10,324 nucleotides of DNA from an uncultured Bacteroidales bacterium (lineage in GTDB: Bacteria; Bacteroidota; Bacteroidia; Bacteroidales; UBA932): the NCBI GenBank assembly GCA_946405645.1, contig CAMJHW010000046.1, positions 1-10,324 on the forward strand. The letters are read 5' to 3'. This document shows, in pieces, positions 1 through 6,689 of the stretch. The notes below the pieces were generated by a model, which saw only the letters and a list, made by a program, of their open reading frames with translations, searched no databases and was not told the DNA's origin. Within the stretch, counting starts at the first letter, position 1, and every line of letters begins with the position of its first letter. The position numbers were made by a program, and so were the translations under genes.

Positions 1-40
1 TGCAACAATTGAGCCTGAAGACCCATTTTATTTCAATTTA

Positions 41-72
41 CAAAAATAGCCAAAAAAACGGAAACACCCCAA
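41..72 (-). promoter_or_regulatory. Candidate leftward Bacteroidota promoter
   Basis: Read on the minus strand, TTG (72-70) is followed after 21 bases by TATTTTTG (48-41), matching the Bacteroidota -33/-7 pattern TTG-N19-21-TAnnTTTG. Transcription would start near 37 and leave the window to the left. It lies just past the truA stop, so the next minus-strand gene may have its own promoter. An ATG at 26-24 on the minus strand could be its start codon, but only eight codons are visible and no product can be named. The call rests on motif and spacing alone. Confidence 0.4.
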
Positions 73-101
73 TTTCCCGCCCCTTTTCTTTAGAAAAGCG
101 C

Positions 102-1028
102 CTAATAATCGACGCGGGAGAGGAAGAGGGCGTGGCCGGGGACGGACTCGCCGGCAAGGGAGCGGAACGGCGTTCCGTCCGCTGCGGTATGCCGGCTCTC
201 TGCCGAGGATGGCAGGATTGGCTTCTGGGGAGAGGTTCTGTCAGGATCGCCGGGAGTGGATGGGATGGAGGTGGTGGAGCAGGGGGCGCTGCAGGCCGGG
301 GGTAGGAGGAGGGCGGCGAAGTCTTCGACGCTGCGCCGGCCGCGTCCGACTTCGAGCAGCGAGCCGACTACAGCCCTCACCATGTTGCGCAGGAACCTGT
401 CGGCCGCGATGCGGAAATACAGGTATTGCGGGGCGCCGCCGGCTTCCGCCTCCGGCCTGGAGGCGGCGGGGGAGAAGCCCATCAGGGAGACGTGGTCGGG
501 AATGTATGGCGCCCAGAATGCTTCCGTGACGGTGCAGATGGACGTGCGGTTGTCGCTTCCGGACTTTTCGAAGCAGCGGAAATCATGGGTCCCCAGAAGA
601 AGGGCCGCCGCTTCGTTCATGGCATCTACATCCAGGTCCCAGCTGCAGAAATAAGAACGGTTTTCGATGAAAGGGTCTTTCGTCCTGTGCAGAAAATATG
701 TATATTCGCGGCGTTTTGCACTGAACCTGGCGTGCAGGTCGGCGTCCACCTCCCGGACGGAGTGGACGACGATCCCCCGGGGCAAAATGGCATTTAATTT
801 GTAGCCGAGTGCGGACGTGTCTATGACTTTGTCATAGTCGAAATGCGCCACATAGCCTATGGCATTGACTTTCGAGTCGGTACGCCCGGCTCCGACGACT
901 TGCACCCGCTCCTTGAGGAGCGTGGAGAGTGTCTCCTCCAGGCATTCCTGGACTGTCAGGGCGTTGGGTTGCAGCTGCCAGCCGCAGAACTCCGACCCGT
1001 CGTATGAAAGTTCGATGAAGTAGCGCAT
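102..1028 (-). CDS. truA: tRNA pseudouridine synthase A, with C-terminal-half insertions
   Basis: TruA converts uridines 38-40 of the tRNA anticodon stem-loop to pseudouridine in the cytoplasm. The ATG at 1028 gives 308 residues and the normal TruA N-terminus, with YDGSEFCGWQLQ at 9-20; longer upstream reading is antisense to the ATPase gene. The catalytic Asp is D51 in GAGRTD (46-51). RFLRNMVRAVVGSLLEVGRG (211-230) and the final SVPGHALFL region (295-303) are typical of the family. Two features are odd. The loop after the catalytic Asp reads SKVNA, where the family usually has AGVHA or TGVNA. The protein is also about 40-60 residues longer than usual because of Ala/Pro/Ser-rich stretches at about 175-200 and 241-288. 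The reading frame is intact across both and the conserved C-terminus follows, so the gene is probably functional. It is divergent from the bat operon, 30 bases away. Confidence 0.95.
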   Translation of the reverse strand: MRYFIELSYDGSEFCGWQLQPNALTVQECLEETLSTLLKERVQVVGAGRTDSKVNAIGYVAHFDYDKVIDTSALGYKLNAILPRGIVVHSVREVDADLHARFSAKRREYTYFLHRTKDPFIENRSYFCSWDLDVDAMNEAAALLLGTHDFRCFEKSGSDNRTSICTVTEAFWAPYIPDHVSLMGFSPAASRPEAEAGGAPQYLYFRIAADRFLRNMVRAVVGSLLEVGRGRRSVEDFAALLLPPACSAPCSTTSIPSTPGDPDRTSPQKPILPSSAESRHTAADGTPFRSLAGESVPGHALFLSRVDY

Positions 1029-1034
1029 ACGATG

Positions 1035-1065
1035 CAAAAGTATTAAAAAAACGATAGAATGGAAA
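1035..1065 (-). promoter_or_regulatory. Candidate truA promoter
   Basis: Read on the minus strand, TACTTTTG (1042-1035) fits the Bacteroidota -7 element TAnnTTTG exactly. TTT (1065-1063) sits 20 bases upstream where TTG is preferred, and it overlaps the first codons of the divergent ATPase gene. The implied transcription start is near 1031, only a few bases before the truA ATG at 1028, so the message would be nearly leaderless. No comparable -7 element is visible on the plus strand for the ATPase gene in this gap. Confidence 0.5.
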
Positions 1066-2051
1066 GTGTAAACATCAAAGAGCTCAATGAACGCATCCAG
1101 AAAGAGAGCGCATTCGTAGACCTTCTCTCGCTGGAGATGGGCAAGGTCATCGTGGGGCAGAAACACCTGGTGGAGAATCTCTTCATCGGCCTTCTGGCCG
1201 GAGGCCACATCCTTCTCGAAGGTGTCCCCGGACTTGCCAAGACATTGGCGATCAACACTTTGGCTCAGGCAGTCTACGCCAAGTTCAGCCGCATCCAATT
1301 CACCCCTGACCTCTTGCCTGCCGATGTGACCGGTACGCTCATCTATTCCCAGAAGAACGAGCGTTTCGAGGTCCGCAAGGGTCCCGTCTTCGCCAACTTC
1401 GTCCTTGCCGACGAAATAAACCGTTCGCCCGCGAAGGTCCAGTCGGCCCTTCTCGAGGCGATGCAGGAGAAGCAGGTCACCCTCGGCGACGAGACCTTCA
1501 AGCTTCCCGATCCTTTCCTGGTCATGGCTACCCAGAACCCTATCGAGCAGGAGGGAACCTATCCGCTTCCCGAAGCGCAGGTGGACCGTTTCATGCTCAA
1601 GGTGGTGGTGGATTACCCTAAGAAGGAGGAGGAACGCCTGATCGTCCGCATGAACAATTCCGGCGAGTTCCCCAAGGCGACTCCGGTTGTCAGCCCCGAG
1701 GACATCATCCGCGCCCGTGAGGTCGTCCGCGACGTCTATATGGACGAAAAGATCGAGCGCTATATCGTCGATATAGTATATGCCACCCGTACTCCCGAAG
1801 AGTACAATCTCTCCAATCTCAAGGACCTGATCTCCTACGGTGCATCGCCGCGCGCCAGCATCTCTCTGGCTTTGGCTGCCAAGGCCTACGCATTCATCAA
1901 GCGCCGCGGCTACGTCATCCCCGAGGATGTCCGCGCCGTCTGTCCCGAGGTGCTCCGCCACCGCATCGGCCTGACTTACGAGGCCGAGGCCGAGAACGTC
2001 AACACTGAAGAGATCATCTCCCAGGTAATCAACGCCGTCATCGTCCCGTAA
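1059..2051 (+). CDS. moxR: MoxR-family AAA+ ATPase of the bat operon
   Basis: This is a cytoplasmic AAA+ ATPase of 330 residues, the usual length for MoxR. Walker A is GVPGLAKT (55-62), Walker B ends in DEIN (118-121), and the sensor 1 region is ATQNP (157-161). A probable arginine finger follows in QVDRF (174-178), and GASPRAS (261-267) marks the sensor 2 region. MoxR proteins are thought to act as chaperone-like motors on vWA-domain partners; three such partners are encoded directly downstream. The ATG follows an A-rich stretch with no Shine-Dalgarno sequence, normal for Bacteroidota. This is the first gene of the operon; no convincing plus-strand promoter was found before it. The family call is firm, but its substrate is unknown. 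Confidence 0.95.
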   Translation: MESVNIKELNERIQKESAFVDLLSLEMGKVIVGQKHLVENLFIGLLAGGHILLEGVPGLAKTLAINTLAQAVYAKFSRIQFTPDLLPADVTGTLIYSQKNERFEVRKGPVFANFVLADEINRSPAKVQSALLEAMQEKQVTLGDETFKLPDPFLVMATQNPIEQEGTYPLPEAQVDRFMLKVVVDYPKKEEERLIVRMNNSGEFPKATPVVSPEDIIRAREVVRDVYMDEKIERYIVDIVYATRTPEEYNLSNLKDLISYGASPRASISLALAAKAYAFIKRRGYVIPEDVRAVCPEVLRHRIGLTYEAEAENVNTEEIISQVINAVIVP

Positions 2052-2941
2052 TGGAGAATACCCAGGCGACAGACCTTCTGAAAAAGGTCAGGAAGATCGA
2101 GATCCGGACCAGGGCGCTGAGCCACCAGGTCTTTGCGGGCGAGTACCACTCCGCCTACAAGGGCCGCGGTATGGCTTTCAGCGAGGTGCGCGAATACCAA
2201 TACGGCGACGATGTCCGCAACATGGACTGGAACGTCACCGCACGCCTCCGTACGCCCTATGTCAAGGTCTTCGAGGAGGAGCGCGAACTCACCGTGATGC
2301 TCCTGATCGACGTCAGCCGTTCCGGTCTGTTCGGTTCAGATACCATGACCAAGCGAGAGCTGGTCGCCGAGGTAGCGGCCGTCCTTGCCTTTTCCGCCAT
2401 TCTCAACAACGACAAGGTCGGAGCCCTTTTCTTCAGCGACCGCGTCGAGGAGTTCATCCCTCCGAAGAAAGGACGCAGCCACCTCCTGCATATCATCCGT
2501 GAGATCATCAGTCTCAGACCCTCGTCGAACGGCACCGATCTCTCCGGTGCGCTGCGTTTCTTGACCAATGCGATGAAGAAGAAATGCACGGCGTTCGTCC
2601 TCAGCGACATGCTCGATGTGGATTCAGACGGGATGCCTCGTTATGAGGACGCCCTCAAGGTGGCGGTCAACCGGCACGACCTTTCCGTGCTGAAGGTCTA
2701 TGACCCTCGCGAGAGGGAGATTCCCGATGTCGGACTCGTCCATGTCAAGGACTCCGAAAGCGGGGAGGAAGCTTGGGTGGATACCGGCAGCCGTAAGGTC
2801 CGTGACTCCTATGCCAAGTGGTTCAGGACTGTCACGGAGAATGAAAACCGCCTTTTCAACAAATACAGGACGGACAACATCGACATCGCCACGAGCGATG
2901 ACTATGTCAGCCGCCTGATGCTGTTTTTCAATAGGAAATGA
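2051..2941 (+). CDS. DUF58 / vWA-like protein, MoxR partner
   Basis: This 296-residue protein belongs to the DUF58 family, routinely encoded after moxR. The family signature is the block GRGMAFSEVREYQYGDDVRN (38-57) followed by MDW. A vWA-like fold then carries a MIDAS-type metal site: DVSRS (87-91), T162 in GTDLSGAL, and D186 in LSDMLD. There is no signal peptide or obvious membrane segment, so it is probably cytoplasmic or membrane-associated through partners. Its start codon overlaps the ATPase stop by one base (TAATG), which suggests translational coupling. Its likely role is to link the ATPase to the membrane-bound Bat proteins; that is inferred from gene order and family, not shown by the sequence. 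Confidence 0.93.
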   Translation: MENTQATDLLKKVRKIEIRTRALSHQVFAGEYHSAYKGRGMAFSEVREYQYGDDVRNMDWNVTARLRTPYVKVFEEERELTVMLLIDVSRSGLFGSDTMTKRELVAEVAAVLAFSAILNNDKVGALFFSDRVEEFIPPKKGRSHLLHIIREIISLRPSSNGTDLSGALRFLTNAMKKKCTAFVLSDMLDVDSDGMPRYEDALKVAVNRHDLSVLKVYDPREREIPDVGLVHVKDSESGEEAWVDTGSRKVRDSYAKWFRTVTENENRLFNKYRTDNIDIATSDDYVSRLMLFFNRK

Positions 2942-3948
2942 GAAAGTTGTCCATCGCTGCGCTCCTGGCGGCGCTGATCGTGCCGCTCTCCTCCCGGGCC
3001 CAGGGCCTGAAGGAGGTGGAGGGCTCGTTCCTCGAGCCGCTTCAGCAGCGGGATTCGATACTTGTGGCGGACCAGCTCCGCTACGGATTCACTCTGGAGG
3101 ATGTTGCCGAGGGCACCGAACTCCGCATGCAGGACTACTCCAAGGCTTTCGGAGACACCCTCATTGTTGTCCGCAGCTGGAAAGTGGACACTCTGAAGAC
3201 CATCCGCGACGGCCGCAAGGGCCCCGCCCGCTACAACCTCCGCGGCGACGTGGTCCTCGCTCCGTTCGAGGAGGGCGTCTATCATCTTCCGCAGATCGCG
3301 GTCCAGCGCATTTCGCCTTCCGGTGAGATCGACACCCTGCTCTTCGATCCCCAGGTGATGGAGGTCAAGACCATGCCGGTCGATACCACTACTTATGTCC
3401 CGCACGATATCAAGGGGCAGATGGGCTATCCTCTCACGTTCAAGGAGATACTGCCTTATCTGCTCGGGATCCTCCTTCTGGCCGGCCTGGTGGCGCTGGC
3501 CGTCGCACTGATCAGGCGCCGCAAGGCGGCGCAGGGCGACGCCGCGCACCGCGACCCCGCCTACATCGTCGCCCTCAGGAAGCTCGAAGGCTTCCGCGGC
3601 GACAAGTATTGGGCTCCCGAGAAGCAGAAGACGTATTATTCCGGCATCACCGATACTTTGCGAGAGTATATCGCCGAGACTTTCGGCATAGACGCCAAGG
3701 AAATGACGACCGCCGAAATATTCGACGCCCTGAAAGGGAACGAAAGGCTTTCGGAAGAACTCTACGGCAGTACCAAGGAGCTCTTCGAGCTTGCGGATTT
3801 CGTCAAGTTCGCCAAGCACATCGCGGACGAGTCCGAGAATGCAGCTGCGCTGCCCCTGTCCGTCCGCTTCGTAACGTCCACTTACCAGTCCGTCCTTGAA
3901 GACGAGACTCCCAAGGACGGGACCGTAAATGAAAAGGAGGCCGAGTGA
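2938..3948 (+). CDS. Bat-operon single-pass membrane protein, unnamed
   Basis: This 336-residue protein has a signal peptide (1-21; cleavage expected after SRA, before Q22), a periplasmic region of about 150 residues that looks beta-rich, one membrane helix (about 172-192, ending in RRRK) and a cytoplasmic C-terminal domain. Proteins in this operon position in Bacteroidota are usually annotated as hypothetical or BatD-like, and I cannot assign an established gene name. The cytoplasmic part (about 225-318) resembles the one following the membrane helix of BatD: both have a YY/FY helix, then ID, MT, I and AL at matching spacing. The start overlaps the DUF58 stop by four bases (ATGA). A role as a membrane anchor or adaptor between the cytoplasmic ATPase/DUF58 pair and periplasmic parts is plausible but inferred. 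Confidence 0.85.
   Translation: MRKLSIAALLAALIVPLSSRAQGLKEVEGSFLEPLQQRDSILVADQLRYGFTLEDVAEGTELRMQDYSKAFGDTLIVVRSWKVDTLKTIRDGRKGPARYNLRGDVVLAPFEEGVYHLPQIAVQRISPSGEIDTLLFDPQVMEVKTMPVDTTTYVPHDIKGQMGYPLTFKEILPYLLGILLLAGLVALAVALIRRRKAAQGDAAHRDPAYIVALRKLEGFRGDKYWAPEKQKTYYSGITDTLREYIAETFGIDAKEMTTAEIFDALKGNERLSEELYGSTKELFELADFVKFAKHIADESENAAALPLSVRFVTSTYQSVLEDETPKDGTVNEKEAE
3935..3940 (+). promoter_or_regulatory. Strong Shine-Dalgarno site before batA
   Basis: AGGAGG sits 7 bases before the ATG at 3948 and 4 bases before an in-frame GTG at 3945. The 7-base spacing supports the ATG as the real start. Such a strong site is unusual for Bacteroidota, where most genes lack one. It lies inside the coding end of the preceding gene (codons for Lys-Glu-Ala-Glu), so it could also be a chance result of those codons. 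Confidence 0.45.
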
Positions 3949-4931
3949 TGTTCTTCCAGTATCCCAAGCTTCTCTGGCTTCTCGCCATCCCGGTCCTGCT
4001 GGTACTCCACTACCTTTATCTGGAGCTGACGGGGCGTAAGCCGCACCTTCGCGTATCCACGGCAACGCCGTGGAAGCTTGAAGGCGCGAGCGCGCTGTCC
4101 GTCATCCGGCACCTGCCGTTCGCGCTGCGCGTCGCGGCGCTCTCGCTTCTCGTCGTCGCTATCGCGCGCCCGCGCTCATCTTCACAGATGGAGAAGATCG
4201 ACACCGAAGGCATCGACATAGTCCTGGCGATGGACGTCTCCACCAGTATGCTTGCCCGCGACTTCGAGCCGGACCGCATCAGCGCGGCCAAGGATATCGC
4301 CATCGAGTTCATCGCCCAGCGCCCCACCGACCGCATTGGCATCGTAGTCTTTGCGGGCGAGAGTTACACTCAATGCCCTCTGACTACCGATAGGGCCACT
4401 CTCATCAACTTGATGAAGGAGGTTCAGACCGACCTGATCGAAGACGGCACGGCCATCGGAAACGGCCTGGCCACCGCCGTGGCCCGCATGGCCGATTCCG
4501 ACGCCAAGAGCCGTGTCATCATCCTCCTGACCGATGGCGTGAACAACAGCGGAGAGATTGCCCCGCAGACTGCGGCCGAGATAGCAAATACCTATGGCGT
4601 AAGGGTTTATACAATCGGCGTCGGTGCCAACGGCACCGCCCCTTATCCCGTCATGACTCCCTGGGGTGTGGACATCCAGCGTGTCAACGTAGAGATCGAC
4701 GAGGATCTTTTGAAAACGATCGCCGAGACCACCGGCGGGCGGTATTTCCGTGCGACGGACAATACCAAGCTTGCCGAGATCTATTCCGAGATCAACAGGA
4801 TGGAAAAGGCCCGGACGACCATCGACAGCTTCCCCGTGTATAAGGAGCTGTTCACGCGCTTCGCGCTGATGGCGCTGGCCTGCCTCATCCTGGAACTGCT
4901 TCTCCGACTCTTTATCAGACGCCTGCCATGA
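3948..4931 (+). CDS. batA: BatA, membrane-anchored vWA protein
   Basis: BatA is an inner-membrane protein with a vWA domain. From the ATG at 3948 it has 327 residues. Two N-terminal membrane helices (about 8-25 and 55-74) lead into the vWA domain (about 88-290), and a C-terminal helix (about 303-323) ends in RRLP. The MIDAS residues are all present: DVSTS (96-100), T168 in EDGTAIGNG, and D196 in LLTDG. With this layout the vWA domain lies between membrane segments; published topology for the family should be consulted before choosing a side. The ATG overlaps the previous stop by one base (TGATG), and AGGAGG is well spaced upstream; the alternative GTG at 3945 would add one residue. BatA and BatB are paralogues and may pair. 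Confidence 0.94.
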   Translation: MFFQYPKLLWLLAIPVLLVLHYLYLELTGRKPHLRVSTATPWKLEGASALSVIRHLPFALRVAALSLLVVAIARPRSSSQMEKIDTEGIDIVLAMDVSTSMLARDFEPDRISAAKDIAIEFIAQRPTDRIGIVVFAGESYTQCPLTTDRATLINLMKEVQTDLIEDGTAIGNGLATAVARMADSDAKSRVIILLTDGVNNSGEIAPQTAAEIANTYGVRVYTIGVGANGTAPYPVMTPWGVDIQRVNVEIDEDLLKTIAETTGGRYFRATDNTKLAEIYSEINRMEKARTTIDSFPVYKELFTRFALMALACLILELLLRLFIRRLP

Positions 4932-5926
4932 TCCTTTTCGCACAATACAGATTCCTGTTGCTTCTGCTGCTCGTGCCGGTGATCCTCATCGCGCACGCGC
5001 TGAAGCTGCGCAGCAGGCGCAAGCGTGTCGAGCGTTTCGGCGACTCCGCACTGGTGGAGGAGCTTATGCCTTCGTATTCCAAGGCGAAGGGATGGCTGCG
5101 TACCATCCTCTACAGCCTGGCGTTCTTCTTCTTCGTCATAGGGCTTGCGCGTCCGCAGATCGGAGCGAAGCTCAGCGAGCGCGAAGCCAAGGGCGCGGAG
5201 ATCATGATCTGCCTGGACGTCTCCAATTCCATGTTGGCCGAGGACTATTCCCCGAACCGTCTCGAGAGGGCCAAGCTGGCTATCTCTAGGATTGTGGACA
5301 GGCTGCAGGAAGACCGCATAGGCTTGATCGTATTCGCCGGATCGTCGTTCGTTCAACTGCCCATCACAACGGACTACGTGTCCGCCAAGATGTTCTTGAA
5401 CTCCATAGACACCGGATCGGTTCCCGTACAAGGTACTGCCATCGGCGATGCCGTGCTGACTGCCGCGCGCAGTTTCAGCGCACAGAGTGAGAAGAGCCGC
5501 GCCATCATCGTCATCACCGACGGCGAGAATCATGAGGACGATCCCGTCGATGCCGTCAGGCAGGTGGCCGGGATGGGCATAAAGGTTTATACTATAGGTG
5601 TAGGATCGTTGCAGGGTCAGCCTATCCCGAAGGACGGCCAGCTGATGAAGGACCGTGACGGCAACATAGTTGTAACCCGTCTGGATGAAGGCACTTTGCA
5701 GCAGATGGCCGAGGCCGGCAACGGAGCCTATGTCCACGCCGGTAACGAAGAGTTCGGCCTCAATCCCATCATCGATGACATCCGCAAGATGGAGGCTGAA
5801 AAGTTCAATTCCGTCGTTTTCGAAGAGTATGATGAGCAGTATATGTATTTCTTTGCGATAGCGCTTGCGCTCTTCGTGATAGAGATGCTGATAGGGGAGA
5901 GGCGGGCGAAACGCAAACTTTTTTAG
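4928..5926 (+). CDS. batB: BatB, membrane-anchored vWA protein
   Basis: BatB, 332 residues, is a paralogue of BatA with the same layout: an N-terminal helix (about 8-25), a second helix (about 57-74, followed by LARPQ), a vWA domain (about 90-290) and a C-terminal helix (about 306-323). The MIDAS site is intact: DVSNS (97-101), T170 in QGTAIGDAV, and D198 in VITDG. The start overlaps the batA stop by four bases (ATGA). Two complete vWA membrane proteins in tandem, both with metal-site residues, suggest that both bind partners rather than one being a decayed copy. The order batA-batB-batC matches the known Bacteroides arrangement. Confidence 0.94.
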   Translation: MILFAQYRFLLLLLLVPVILIAHALKLRSRRKRVERFGDSALVEELMPSYSKAKGWLRTILYSLAFFFFVIGLARPQIGAKLSEREAKGAEIMICLDVSNSMLAEDYSPNRLERAKLAISRIVDRLQEDRIGLIVFAGSSFVQLPITTDYVSAKMFLNSIDTGSVPVQGTAIGDAVLTAARSFSAQSEKSRAIIVITDGENHEDDPVDAVRQVAGMGIKVYTIGVGSLQGQPIPKDGQLMKDRDGNIVVTRLDEGTLQQMAEAGNGAYVHAGNEEFGLNPIIDDIRKMEAEKFNSVVFEEYDEQYMYFFAIALALFVIEMLIGERRAKRKLF

Positions 5927-5929
5927 AAG

Positions 5930-6688
5930 ATGAGAGTGAGATCAACCATATGCGCAGCGGCGCTCTTGCTGCTGTCCGTCGCGGCCTTCGGCCAGGCGGA
6001 CCGCCGCGACGTGCGCGCCGGCAACCGCAAGTTCCGCAAGGGCGACTTCAAGGCCGCCGAGATCGACTACCGCAAGGGAGTCCTTAAGGATTCTACCTCG
6101 ATGGCCGGGACTTATGATCTCTCGAACGCGCTGTACAGGCAGGAAGCGTTCGAGGAGGCCGGCAAGGCCCTCGGGCAGGCGGCTGCAGCCGCAGCCGAAG
6201 TCCCTGCCATGCCGGATGCTGCGTCCAAGCGTGAGATGAAGTCCGTGGGCGATGCTTCCGATGTGTTTTACAACCAGGGAGACATCGCTCTGCAGCAAAA
6301 GGATTATGCCTCGGCGGTCGAGGCTTTCAAGCAGGCCCTCCTCAGGAGGCCCGATGACCTCGACGCCAAGGAAAACTATATCTACGCCAAGCTGATGCTC
6401 CAGAACCAGCAGAATGGCGGAGGTGGCGGCGGCGGAGGCCAAAATGACCAGAATCAGGATCAAGACCAGAACCAGGACCAGAATCAAAACCAGAATCAGG
6501 ACCAGAACCAGGATCAGGACAACCAGGATCAGTCCGGTTCTGAACAGCCCCGTGAGATAAAGATTTCTCCCCAGCAGGCACAGCAGATGCTGCAGGCCAT
6601 CCAGGCCAAGGAGAAGGAAACGCAGGACAAGGTGAACAAGGAAAAGGCGGAGGCCCTCAAGTCCCGCCAGAAAGAGAAGAATTGGTAG
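5930..6688 (+). CDS. batC: BatC, periplasmic TPR protein
   Basis: BatC, 252 residues, has a signal peptide (1-21, cleavage expected after AAFG, before Q22) and tetratricopeptide repeats. These include GNRKFRKGDFKAAEIDYRKG (31-50) and a later repeat around FYNQGDIALQQKDYASAVEA (113-132). A run of eight glycines (163-170) and a tract rich in Asn, Gln and Asp (171-201) follow, then a charged, probably helical tail rich in Lys, Glu and Gln. TPRs usually mediate protein-protein contacts, so BatC probably docks to other Bat proteins in the periplasm. It starts 3 bases after batB. The low-complexity tract is a likely flexible linker. Loss of conserved TPR positions in the middle (about 83-108, Ala-rich) suggests a degenerate repeat there. 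Confidence 0.9.
   Translation: MRVRSTICAAALLLLSVAAFGQADRRDVRAGNRKFRKGDFKAAEIDYRKGVLKDSTSMAGTYDLSNALYRQEAFEEAGKALGQAAAAAAEVPAMPDAASKREMKSVGDASDVFYNQGDIALQQKDYASAVEAFKQALLRRPDDLDAKENYIYAKLMLQNQQNGGGGGGGGQNDQNQDQDQNQDQNQNQNQDQNQDQDNQDQSGSEQPREIKISPQQAQQMLQAIQAKEKETQDKVNKEKAEALKSRQKEKNW
6416..6532 (+). repeat. Gly run and NQ/DQ codon repeat inside batC
   Basis: This stretch encodes eight glycines (6416-6439) and then about 31 residues of Asn, Gln and Asp (6440-6532). At the DNA level the second part is an imperfect array of six-base units such as CAGAAC, CAGGAC and CAGAAT. Codons vary (AAT/AAC, GAT/GAC, CAG/CAA), which argues for selection on the protein or old age rather than recent slippage, though copy number could still differ between strains. 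Confidence 0.85.
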
Positions 6689-6689
6689 T

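Noticed and set aside
83..98. Inverted repeat CTTTTCT/AGAAAAG just after truA as a terminator
   Set aside because: The stem is AT-rich with a two-base centre, and no T-run follows on the minus strand.
821..837. Inverted repeat CTATGAC-TTT-GTCATAG as an operator or promoter for the bat operon
   Set aside because: It lies within conserved truA codons, about 220 bases from the ATPase start. The nearby promoter-like match has a wrong base in the -7 element and a 22-base spacer.
1029..1961. Minus-strand open frame extending truA upstream by about 310 codons
   Set aside because: It is antisense to the ATPase gene, whose Walker motifs are intact. The TruA homology begins exactly at the ATG at 1028, where a -7 promoter element also fits.
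3945..3947. GTG as the batA start
   Set aside because: It is in frame but only 4 bases from AGGAGG; the ATG at 3948 has better spacing and gives the usual MFF start with a TGATG overlap.
2902..5737. Long minus-strand open frames opposite the third gene, batA and batB
   Set aside because: They are opposite strongly conserved plus-strand genes, show no recognisable domain, and are expected in GC-rich coding DNA.
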